Of a DNA stretch of 64,000 bases, positions 36,201 to 45,906 are shown one piece after another. The position numbers and the translations under genes were made by a program. Below the pieces are notes generated by a model. The model was not told the origin of the DNA, ran no database searches, and worked only from the letters and a program-made list of their open reading frames with translations. Every line of letters starts with the position of its first letter. Within the stretch, counting starts at the first letter, position 1. Origin of the DNA: Closterium sp. Naga37s-1 (taxonomy: Eukaryota > Streptophyta > Zygnematophyceae > Desmidiales > Closteriaceae); the NCBI GenBank assembly GCA_947471745.1, contig CANJKZ010000514.1, positions 124,001-188,000 of the forward strand. Reading direction: 5' to 3'.

Positions 36201-37048
36201 TCCCTCAGTTCCCTCCCTCAGTTCCCTCCCTCAGTTCCCTCCCTCAGTTACCTCCCTCAGTTCCTTCCCTCAGTTACCTCCCTCAGTTCCTTCCCTCAGT
36301 TCCCTCCCTCAGTTCCTTCCCTCAGTTCCTTCCCTCAGTTCCCTCCCTCAGTTCCCTCCCTCAGTTCCCTCCCTCAGTTCCTTCCCTCAGTTCCTTCCCT
36401 CAGTTCCCTCCCTCAGTTCCTTCCCTCAGTTCCCTCCCTCAGTTCCCTCCCTCAGTTCCCTCCCTCAGTTCCCTCCCTCAGTTCCTTCCCTCAGTTCCTT
36501 CCCTCAGTTCCCTCCCTCAGTTCCTTCCCTCAGTTCCCTCCCTCAGTTCCCTCCCTCAGTTCCTTCCCTCAGTTCCCTCCCTCAGTTCCCTCCCTCAGTT
36601 CCTTCCCTCCTTCCCTCAGTTCCCTCCCTCAGTTCCTTCCCTCAGTTCCCTCCCTCAGTTCCTTCCCTCAGTTCCTTCCCTCAGTTCCCTCCCTCAGTTC
36701 CTTCCCTCAGTTCCCTCCCTCAGTTCCCTCCCTCAGTTCCCTCCCTCAGTTCCCTCCCTCAGTTCCTTCCCTCAGTTCCCTCCCTCAGTTCCTTCCCTCA
36801 GTTCCCTCCCTCAGTTCCCTCCCTCAGTTCCCTCCCTCAGTTCCCTCCCTCAGTTCCCTCCCTCAGTTCCTTCCCTCAGTTCCCTCCCTCAGTTCCCTCC
36901 CTCAGTTCCCTTCCTTAGTTCCTTCCCTCAGTTCCCTCCCTCAGTTCCCTCACTCAGTTACCTCCCTCAGTTCCTTCCCTCAGTTCCCTCCCTCAGTTCC
37001 CTCCCTTAGTTCCCTCCCTCAGTTCCCTCCCTCAGTTCCTTCCCTCGG
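30226..37048. repeat. 13-bp minisatellite, array 2, with higher-order structure
   Basis: About 520 units of AGTTCC(T/C)TCCCTC. Rare variants recur at long range. A TTACCTCCCTC unit pair appears at 32591, 33785, 34901 and 36246. A CCCTGAGTT variant appears near 33315, 34510 and 35629. A shortened CCTTCCCTCCTTCCC unit appears at more than ten sites. The shared ~1.1-1.2 kb spacing shows that blocks of about 90 units were themselves duplicated. Confidence 0.97.
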
Positions 37049-37500
37049 TCTCTTCTCGCCCCCCTTTGTATCCCCCCTCTGTCTCCTCTGATTCCTCCCT
37101 CTCTTTCCTACCTCTGTCACCTCTCTCTCTGTTCTCCTACCTCTGTCACCTTTCTCTCTGTTTTCCTACCTCTGTCACCTCTCCCTCTGTTTTCCTGCCT
37201 CTGTATCCTACCTCTGTCACCTCTCTCTCTCTGTTTTCTCCCTCTGTATACTCACTCTGTCGCCTCTCTCTCTCTCTCTCTGTTTTCCTACCTCTGTCAC
37301 CTCTCTCTCTGTTTTCCTACCTCTGTCACCTCTCTCTCTGATTTCCTCCCTCTGTCACCTCTCTCTCTGTTTTCCTGCCTCTGTATCCTCCTTCTGTCAC
37401 CTCTCTCCGTTTTCCTCCCTCTGTATCCTCCCTCTGTCCCACGAGAGCAAGATGCTGTTTGGTGGCACATGATGAGCCCTATGGCGCTGATGCCACATGT
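37049..37500. repeat. CCTCTGT-rich tail after minisatellite 2
   Basis: Counterpart of 20426-20790, followed by the same GGTGGCACATGATGAGCCC segment that follows array 1. That segment is repeated once more at about 37587-37620. Confidence 0.82.
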
Positions 37501-37654
37501 TGCATGACAGCAGGATGCTCATAGGTAATAATCAAGTGTAGCAACTACATTTGTTGACATTAATAGCAAAAGCGGAGCAGCAATGTTTGGTGGAACATGA
37601 TGAGCCCTATGGCGCTGATGCCACTGCAATGTGCTGATTTGAAATAAATCTTCT

Positions 37655-37762
37655 TTCATGTGCCATGCTGTGTGCTGTGCCATGCTGTTTGCTGTGCCAT
37701 GCTGTGTACTCTGCCATGCTGTGCATGGCATGGCATGGCATGGCATGGCATGGCATGCCATG
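37655..37762. repeat. CATGG-rich microsatellite, retrotransposon target
   Basis: TGTGCCATGCTGT units give way to (ATGGC)n at about 37724-37760. The copia element is inserted at its end, and the tract resumes at 44625. Confidence 0.9.
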
Positions 37763-38172
37763 TGTTACGATATGAAATTGTATGAGTAGGCATTCCTGTA
37801 TGCTGCAGGAGCCGACTCTACCGAGTACGAAGTCGAGGAGTCAGAAGAGTCGAAGCGACGCAGCAACCGTCTGACCAAGACCGATGCAGGCAGAAACATT
37901 TGAAGTGAAAAGAGCGGGAACAGGTTTGAAACGGGTTCCCGCGCCGCACGGTTTGAATTTGGTTAGAATAAGGAAATGTACCCCTTAGAGTACATGGCTA
38001 GTCTAGGTCTTTTCGTATTCCCCTGTATTCTTATATAAACCAGATGTATGCATGATATTATCAACTCAGTCATTTACATTCACTCTGACCTGAGATTCAA
38101 ACTTCCGCTGCAACACTACTCTGCGATCAACCCTGAGCGATCCTTCGCTAAGTCCCACTTGGGATTGTAACA
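37763..38172 (+). repeat. 5' LTR
   Basis: 410 bp, TGTTACGATATG...GGGATTGTAACA. It differs from the 3' LTR by about six single bases (for example GATATG/GACATG near the start and CCCTGAGC/CCCTAAGC near the end). Confidence 0.96.
38032..38038 (+). promoter_or_regulatory. Candidate TATA box of the 5' LTR
   Basis: TATATAA lies about 270 bp into the LTR, the only such AT-rich core there, in the position expected for the U3 promoter. Transcription would start shortly after and run through gag-pol. The same motif is in the 3' LTR and would point towards NRPA2. Confidence 0.65.
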
Positions 38173-38184
38173 TGGTATAAGAGC
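38173..38184 (+). other. Primer-binding site
   Basis: TGGTATAAGAGC directly abuts the LTR. It matches the TGGTATCAGAGC type that pairs with the 3' end of initiator tRNA-Met in many plant copia elements, with one mismatch. Confidence 0.85.
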
Positions 38185-38266
38185 TACGCAGGGATTCTTC
38201 GCGTCAACACTTCCTTGAAATTCGCCGAACCAAGAACTGGCGAGCGGCACACGCTCCAAGACTAAG

Positions 38267-39907
38267 ATGGCCGGAGGATCCGGAGGCCAAGCCAATCTGA
38301 CGGCTGAATGACAAACCAACCCGGCTGCGACAAATGAGGCGACAACTACAATCGGCACTGCCGCACTCGAGCAGTTATTCGCTCGACTTTCAACTATGGA
38401 GAAAGAGCTCCAAGATCTGCGCATAGGCGATGCGGGAACCTCTTCCCAACCAGTTCAACCTGGACAACCGGCTGAGAAAAGCCGTGATACCGCCGCGCAT
38501 ACCTTCTCCCTCGACACAGACAAATCAACAACAACAGCCCCCCGTCCAAGTGATGAAGCCATCAACTCTGCGCAAACACGCTTCCTCAGCGTCTAAAAAA
38601 TCAAAACTACTGCCGCGTTTGACGGCAAGTACTTCTACACATGGAGTTTCGAGCTTGAGCTCCTCCTACAAACGGCGCAGATCTACCATTACTTCGACGG
38701 CTCCTATCCTAAACCGGTGGAAAACACCGGAGTCGCCAGGGCTCAGTACTACAGTGAGTCCCTCATGGCCTACAGTGTGCTGCTACGCAACATGACGCCT
38801 GCGGAACAACTCAACATTCGCTCCTACAATGAGAGCGACGCTCCAGCCTTGGAAGCTTGGAAGCACCTCGTTGAAGTTTACCAGCCAAAGGATTCGGTAA
38901 CCGCCAGCAGGCTCCTGCAGCAACTTTTGGAGATAAAGATGGGGCACGGGGAGAAAGCGAATCCGTATATTAACCGCTGTCGCAACATCCGTGACCAGAT
39001 CACGAAGCATGGGAGTACAATCTCAGAAGAGATTTTCGTCAACATAGTCCTTCAAGGACTCGGGCCAGAGTGGAAGCCCTGTAAGGCGTTACTCCGACAG
39101 CGAGGGACAATCTCAGAAGCCGCGCTATGTGCCGCACGCCTGTCCGAACAGCAGGACATGGATTCGAGCAGAACAAGCTCCGCGCCGCGCCGAGAGCGCC
39201 TCGCCTTCTACGCTGACAACCGTGAAGAGCGACGACAACCAAGGCGCCATTATTGCAAAATATGCAAAGTCTTCGGACACTCAACGGATCGATGCAAGTC
39301 CCGATCCAACTATCGCCACCCAAATTCCACTCACCACAACAACTGGGTCGGCCGACAGGATGCTCGTCATCCTCAGTCTCAGCAACAAACACCTCGTCCA
39401 CCTGCGCAACATCAACATCAGCAAAGTCAAGGACCTCCATCAGGAGCTCCCAGGAACATCATATCGAACATGACGACGCGCCGACGTCGCACTGCTGAAC
39501 CTGATGAGGAAGACGAGATTCAAGGAAGACTCCTTGAACCAGAAGAGGGATGGAATACCCCCCTCACTAAAAATTACTATTACCAGTATGACGAAGACGA
39601 GCAGGATTGGAACCTGCCAATCACCTTGCGGGAAAGCCCGCCGCATGACAATCAACACTACGTACCGGTGGGATGGAAGGAGGATGAAGACCCTCTCTTC
39701 CACAGTCGCTACAAGGCAACCCTGGTGACTCCGCGACTGGCGCTACTTCTTCGCAGAAACAACAACGACAACCACAACACCTGGTACCTGGACAGCTGCT
39801 GCGGACAGCACATGGTGGGATCTACGCGCTACGTCTCGAATCTGAGCCGCGCTCCCCCAACTTACGTCACCGTCGCCAACAACGAGCAACTACGCGCCAA
39901 TGCGTAA
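38267..39907 (+). pseudogene. gag: copia gag and protease region, interrupted
   Basis: One frame runs from ATG 38267 to a stop at 39905. It is broken by TGA at 38309-38311 and TAA at 38594-38596. After the second stop the frame is open for over 430 codons. It encodes a UBN2/gag-like helical region (SLMAYSVLLRN, YINRCRNIRDQI), a CCHC zinc knuckle (CKICKVFGHSTDRC, about 39254-39295) and a protease segment with LDSCCGQHM (about 39787-39813). Retroviral-type proteases have D-[ST]-G at the active site; here the glycine position is cysteine. The TAA at 39905 falls inside the protease domain, so the polyprotein is truncated there. Confidence 0.9.
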
Positions 39908-40005
39908 GGCATTGTTGTTCTGCAAGCACGAGACAGCAACACTCACATCTCATTCAACGACGTCTCTACGTTCCGAATCTCCGTTTCAATCTGCTCTCGG
40001 CTTGA

Positions 40006-42708
40006 CAACTTCGCGACTGCGGCGTCATCCTCACCACGGACCTTGCCACACGCGATCTCATTCTCACATACGCCCCGCCAGATACCCCTCCCGAATCGTT
40101 CAAGTATCTCGGACGAGCCCGCTCGATCAACGAGATCTATGTCCTGGACTTCGACGTACCTTCCTGCCAAGCTTCATCCGACGAGCTCGTGGACCTCGTT
40201 CCCCTCGAGTTTGCCTACACAAGCAAATGGGAGCACCCAGATGGACGACCATGGGTTCGCCGCAGTCCTCACCCCCGCAAAATCAACTTGCACGACCCAG
40301 ACATCAATGGTCTCTGTACCACCTGCCACACACCCACGGCAAGCCGCACAGAGCAAATCGAAAAGGAATACGCGGCAATTCAGGAAGCGGAGAGCGCCGA
40401 GGCAGAACCTACGGGCATGACGACGCAAGAAGAACTTGCAGTAACAACTCACCGCATCTTCGGCGAACCTAACGTTGACTTCGGACAACCACGTGTCGAA
40501 CGACCGACACCATATGGAGAGACGCTCCGGTTCATCCTAGAAGCCAACACCACCACCTTCGACGAAGATGGACGACCACGTCCTTACACCCGCGAAGTCT
40601 ACCGCCGCGAAATTGACACGGCGTGGAAAGATCCTGACGCACCAGAGGAGCTCAGCGTCAAGGAAGAAAAAGACAAGGCCCGGGCGGAAAAGAAACAGAA
40701 ACTGTTTGAGGAACGTGTCGCGGCTGGATGGGACGAGGAGACAGCACGACGAGGCGCATGGGGAGATGAAGATTACGAACCTGAAGAAGGCGACGGAGCA
40801 ACCTGGGGATCCGCCACTGGAGCATGGGGAGCCAGCGCCAGCGGTACGGTCAACACGGAAGGATGGGGCAACACCGGCGGATGGGGAGGAAACGAATACG
40901 TGGATGCGCCAATCACCAAGGAAGAAGAAGAAGAGATGGAACGCGAGATGCAAGCTGAGCGAGGAGAATCATCCCCTCGCGTCGCCATCCTACTCGGTCG
41001 ACCCGCGTGCACCCGCTCACCTCCTTCCTCGCCCCACCGATGGCGTGATCGTTGGTCGGAGATTGAGGAGGGGAATGTACCACCAACTCCTCTGCGGGAC
41101 TCACTTGGTCCAATCTCCCGCCCAGATCCTTTCGCGCGTTTTATTGAAGGCACCACGACTCCACTCACTATAATTCCCGATCACGACTTCCTCGCCCTCT
41201 ACCTCACCACGGCACCTGCAGAAGGGGAGACAACGGCAGAAACAGAAACAGAGGAGCCGGACAACGAAGCGGAACCAGGAGAAGAGGAAGAACCCCCACT
41301 CCAGATCCCGCAAGCCACGGAAGCAGAAGCGGCAGAATACCTCGCTCGCTATAAGCGCACTTCCGGCATCCGCGCCGAAGATGATCTCTGGCACCAGCGG
41401 ATGGGACACCCCTCGCGCCAGACCCTCGCCAACTGCCTCCGTGCTAAAGTCTTTCCGCCAAGAGCACTGATGCGCCCCGACGGAACAGAACCACACAACA
41501 CCCCTCACCCAGTCACCTGCACTGTCTGCCCCACAGCCGCTCTCTCTCACAGCGCCTACCCCTCCCTAGAGCCGAGCACCAACCGCTACAAGAAGTTGGA
41601 GAAAGTATACAGCGATTTCATCGTGCTCACCGTCGACGGCATCAACGGCGAGAAATATACCCTCACCTTCATTGACGCCTACTCACGCCACGTGTGGATC
41701 GCCAACGTTGACGCCCGTTCCAAGGCTCTGGAGGTGTTCCGCATCTTCCTCGCGCACGCGCAGCGACAGACGGGGAGGAAACTGAAGATCTGGCAGAGTG
41801 ATGGGGCAAAGAAATTTCGCAGCAATGAGCTAGAGAGCGTCCTCACAGAGAAGGGGATCAAGCATGAGATCTCACTCCCCTACGCTCACCAGCAGCAAGG
41901 CGTCGCAGAGAGGGTTAACCGCACCCTCATGACAAAAGTCCGCACTCTCATGAACCAGTCCGGCCTGCCCAAGAAGTTTTGGCCTTACGCCATGAACCAC
42001 GCGGTGCGTCTGCACAACCTACTCTCCACCACCGCCAACAGGGACAACCTGTCCCCTCACATGAAGTGGACCGGTTCAAGGGGAGACCCCTCCATGCTAA
42101 GGGTCTGGGGGTGCATGGTGCAATACCGGCCGACCTCGGCCACAATCGGCAAATTCGTTCATCGCGCGCGCTCGGGTATTCACTTGGGCCTCAGTAATGA
42201 GCACAAGGGTTGGCTCATCCTCGACATGGACATCAAGGAAGTTGTTCCCGCCCGTGATATTCTCTTCTACGAGCGGCTCACCTTGAAGCAGTGGATCGAG
42301 GACGAGCGACGCAACGAGGCACGCGGCTATGTCAACAGCGGTCGCAGCTTCGCGACTCCAGAGGACGAGGCAGCAGCAGCAGCACTGGACCGTGACGACA
42401 CCGACGAACACCCCAGCATCCCGCCTCGCCCGCGCGACGACGACGACGATGACAGTGACGACGATCCCGCGCCATGTCCATCACGGCGCCAAGAGGCCAG
42501 CACCACAACGCCCGGCTACGAGAGCGGAGACGACGACGTGGTGGAAGTCCCCACCAACACTGACACCACCAATGTGTCCGGCCTGCAACTACTCGGCTTA
42601 CATACGTCCGTCACTACTCTTGCACGGGCCGTGGAGCCCAAGAATCCTCGTCAGGCCCTGACCGGCCCTCATGCCAAGGAGTGGCGTCAGCGATGGATGC
42701 GGAGCTGA
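40006..42708 (+). pseudogene. pol: copia integrase region with WG-rich acidic insertion
   Basis: This frame differs by one base from gag; the shift is near 39967, and a TGA at 40003-40005 interrupts just upstream. An acidic Glu/Asp-rich segment of roughly 300 residues sits between protease and integrase and holds six tryptophans next to glycine within about 60 residues (40726-40890; GAWGDED, TWGSATGAWGAS, GWGNTGGWGGN). Integrase follows: an HHCC-type zinc domain (HQRMGHPS ... CTVC, about 41390-41530), a core with SDF, SDGAKKF and QQGVAERVNR supplying the DDE residues, then the copia-type tail. The frame ends at 42708, one base out of register with the RT frame. Confidence 0.88.
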
Positions 42709-44207
42709 AAGCGCTGGAATCTCGAGACACGTGGGTCCTAGTCGATCGTGCAGCAGTGAAGGGGAGACGGGTACTCAGCGGAAAATGGGTTTTTCGCCTG
42801 AAGACTAATGCTGACGGAACCATCGAGCGATTCAAGGCACGCTGGGTCGTACGTGGGTACGATCAGCGCCACGGCATCGACTTCGACCAGACCTTCGCTC
42901 CCGTCAGTCGTCACACCTCCGTTAGGATCCTTCTCGCCATTGCCGCCGCTAAGCACCTACCACTGCGACAGATCGACGTGAAGAACGCGTTCTTATACGC
43001 GTTGGTGGACGCCACCATCTTCGTGGAGCAACCACACACCTACGGTGAAGGGGATCCTAGGGTCTGTCAGCTGAAGAAGTCCCTCTACGGGATCAAGCAG
43101 GCGCCCCGTCTCTGGCAGCAGCATCTACACAAAATCCTCCTGGAGATCGGTTTCAAGCAGCTGCCACACGACCCGGGAATGTATCGCCTTCACTTCAGCG
43201 GCGATTACATCCTTCTGACAGTCTACGTCGACGACCTGCTGTACACGGGCACCTGCAACAAACTCCTTAATCAGTTTGAGGAGAACCTGGCGCAGCGCGT
43301 GGACATCACCATCAACCACAACGTGAAGCAGTTTTTGGGGCTGAACATCACCTACGCGCCAGAAGCAATTCACCTGTCAGCCTCAAAGTACGCAGAGCAG
43401 CTGGGGGAACGTTTCAACATCTCACCCGCACCACTCTCAACTCCCTACCGCAACCCCAGCGCCAACTACAAACCGGACAACAAACCTCTGTCGCCCGCAG
43501 GACTCCAAATTTACCAGCAGAAATTGGGGTGCCTGCTATTCGCCTCTGTCACCTGCCGACCCGACCTCTCGTACATCGCCAGCCAACTGGCGCAGTACTC
43601 TCGCAAGCCAGTAACTGAGAACCAGCTGGACCTGGAGCGCGCCCTGCAGTATTTCATCTCCACACCCGACATTGGGCTCTCCTACTCCACGCTGACAACC
43701 ACCTCCTTCAACCTCAACGGCTACGTGGACGCAGATCATGCAGCTGACCCTGAAAATCGACGGTCCCGAACCGGCTTCGTCTTTCGCTTGGAACCAACTG
43801 GGCCAATCTCCTGGAACTCGCAGAAGCAGGAGCTGGTTGCCCTGTCGTCGGCTGAAGCAGGATACATCGCCGCGACAGCAGCAGTTCGCGAAGGCCTGTA
43901 CCTGCAGGAGCTGCTACAGGAAGCGAAAATTCCAACTTCGCCAACCTTTCGCCTCCACTGCGACAACCAGAGTGCCATCAGGATTGCGAACAAGCCAGGA
44001 TTCGTGAACCGCACGAAGCACATCGCACTCCGGTATTTTTTCGTCAAGGACGAAATTGACCAAGGAAAGGTTGACCTCGCCTACTGCCCGACTACTGAGA
44101 TGGCAGCAGACTTCCTCACCAAGCGCCTGCCACGTCAGCAGTACAAGCACTGCTCTGACTTCACCGGAGTAGTCAAGCGAGTCAGCTCCTCCTGCGCCCA
44201 AGAATGA
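42681..44207 (+). pseudogene. pol: copia reverse transcriptase and RNase H region
   Basis: About 508 uninterrupted codons. The RT part shows WVFRLKTNADG, the DVKNAFL(Y) motif, LKKSLYGIKQAP and the catalytic VYVDDLLYTG. RNase H shows YVDADHAAD, ALSSAEAGYIA and HCDNQSAI. The end, FLTKRLPRQQY, is the usual copia C-terminus, with the stop at 44205-44207. This domain is intact; only its junction with integrase (about 42690) needs a one-base shift. No classic slippery heptamer is visible there, so a mutation is likelier than programmed frameshifting. Confidence 0.93.
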
Positions 44208-44214
44208 AGGGGAG
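44206..44214 (+). other. Polypurine tract
   Basis: GAAGGGGAG immediately before the 3' LTR, the plus-strand primer expected for an LTR element. It overlaps the end of the pol frame. Confidence 0.85.
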
Positions 44215-44624
44215 TGTTACGACATGAAATTGTATGAGTAGGCATTCCTGTGTGCTGCAGGAGCCGACTCTACCGAGTACGAAGTCGAGGAGTCAGAAGA
44301 GTCGAAGCGACGCAGCAACCGTCTGACCAAGACCGATGCAGGCAGAAACATTTGAAGTGAAAAGAGCGGGAACAGGTTTGAAACGGGTTCCCGCGCCGCA
44401 CGGTTTGAATTTGGTTAGAATAAGGGAATGTACCCCTTAGAGTACATGGCTAGTCTAGGTCTTTTCGTATTCCCCTGTATTCTTATATAAACCAGATGTA
44501 TGCATGCTATTATCAACTCAATCATTTACATTCACTCTGACCTGAGATTCAAACTTCCGCTGCAACACTACTCTGCGATCAACCCTAAGCGATCCTTCGC
44601 TAAGTCCCACTTGGGATTGTAACA
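44215..44624 (+). repeat. 3' LTR
   Basis: 410 bp, same termini as the 5' LTR, followed by the CCATG target duplicate. It carries the candidate TATATAA core, reading towards the NRPA2 gene about 1.3 kb away. Confidence 0.96.
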
Positions 44625-44745
44625 CCATGGAATGCCATGGTGGCATGGCATGCCTGGGATAGGATGGCATGGAATGGCTTGGCATGGTTGGCATGGCATT
44701 GCATGGAATGGCAAGAAATGGCATAGCATGGCTTGAAAAGCCCAG
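44625..44745. repeat. CATGG-rich tract, right side of the insertion
   Basis: Degenerate CATGG/ATGGC units continue the tract interrupted at 37762. Confidence 0.88.
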
Positions 44746-45906
44746 GCATGACGACAACAGCTGGAAGGAAGGGAGTACAGAAGGGGCAGGCAAGCAAGGC
44801 AGAAATGAGAGGATGCTGAGCAATGGTGGAAGTTTTGGAGAGTAGGGAGGATAGCAATGGGGCAAGATTGTTTATGCTGCTCAGATGGGAAGTACACGTG
44901 CGTGTGTGGCACTGCAATCGTGTATCCTTAATTGAATCATGATAACAAATTATCATAGCTTAGACATTTAAATTCCCTTACGGTTTCAGTTTAATGCAAC
45001 TACAAAGTGAGAAAGCACGTTTTCTTTCTCGCTGCAGGCCACGTACCGGTGTATTGTTCATATTCTGCGTTAGCTTTCTTGTATTCTGAGATCCGAAATC
45101 TTGCGTTTTGGAACTAATGACCAGTTATTTAGTTCACTTTTATCTCTAATTGGTTAACATTGCCATTTCACAAATGAAACAATGATAGACCTGCAAGTCC
45201 AGATCACCATTTCAATATTTAGTTTCTCTACTTGTTGCTCTATCGTCTTCAAACGAGGACAATACCGCAAGGAGAGGTTCAGGGGTTGGCTGTCAGAAAC
45301 AGTGGAGAAATATTTTCCCGCCGAGGTAGAATCGAGGTTTAGGAGGTCTAGGGTGACAGAGATGCTCTACCAGCAGGTTGACGAATAGCTTCACTACCTG
45401 CTGAGGGTCGTATTTGACTGAAAGACTCGCGGATTATCTACGCCTTAGGCGGTCAGGCTTCGTTATAGTCACATTGCCGTACCGATCGTCGATCAGCACC
45501 GTTTTCGAGGCGCCGTTCCTTGTAGTGTCGCCGCTTTGCAGTTGCACCAGTTGTATCGTGACCTGGTTACCTGGAAGTTGCCTCACGTGCTGCGTCGTTC
45601 ATTATCGACGGGAGCTGCGTTAGGCGATTCTGTTGAATTAGGTTATCCGCTCGTGTGCGGCGAGGCACGAGGAAGGTGTCGCATCGTTTCGTCGCTTAGC
45701 GTGCGGAGGAGGCGCGCGAAGCGGGTAGTGCTGTTAGTGTACGCGAAGCTACGTTTCGTTCGCGCATTCCCGCGAAGCAGTGAAGCTGTGTTCCGAGACC
45801 CCGCGGCAGGTCGTTTGCACGTCTGCTCCGTGTGTTAGCGCAGTGCGCACGTGAGTTATCGTTGCGTAGCGAGCGTGGGCGCGTGTGTTGAGCGCAGCGA
45901 GCGCGC
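44746..45906 (+). other. 5' flank and probable 5' UTR of NRPA2
   Basis: 44880-45250 is AT-rich and otherwise featureless. From about 45450 the sequence becomes GC-rich with many CpGs (45600-45900), as expected of a CpG-type housekeeping promoter and leader. No clear TATA box lies near the start codon. Short frames here have no recognisable similarity and I do not call genes. Confidence 0.5.

Larger units (their letters stand above)
21530..37620. repeat. Long tandem duplication, copy 2
   Basis: Same block order as 11160-20980. Copy 2 is longer chiefly because its 13-bp minisatellite is 6.8 kb instead of 1.5 kb and because its module array holds more modules. No gene is supported inside. Confidence 0.85.
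37763..44624 (+). mobile_element. Ty1/copia LTR retrotransposon, complete but mutated
   Basis: Two 410-bp LTRs begin TGTTA and end TAACA and flank a 6-kb internal region. The 5 bases before the left LTR (37758-37762) and after the right LTR (44625-44629) are both CCATG, a perfect target-site duplication. The internal order is gag, protease, integrase, reverse transcriptase, RNase H. Integrase before RT defines copia. By eye the LTRs differ at about six positions, so the insertion is fairly recent. The coding region nevertheless carries at least four in-frame stops and two frame changes, so this copy is not autonomous as read. It sits between the minisatellite block and NRPA2, in the same orientation as NRPA2. 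Confidence 0.97.

Noticed and set aside
42681-42708. Programmed frameshift between integrase and reverse transcriptase
   Set aside because: No slippery heptamer is visible at the overlap, and the element carries other clear mutations, so a one-base loss is simpler.
45182-45838. Three small ORFs upstream of NRPA2
   Set aside because: No recognisable domain, they overlap in different frames, and the position fits promoter and leader.
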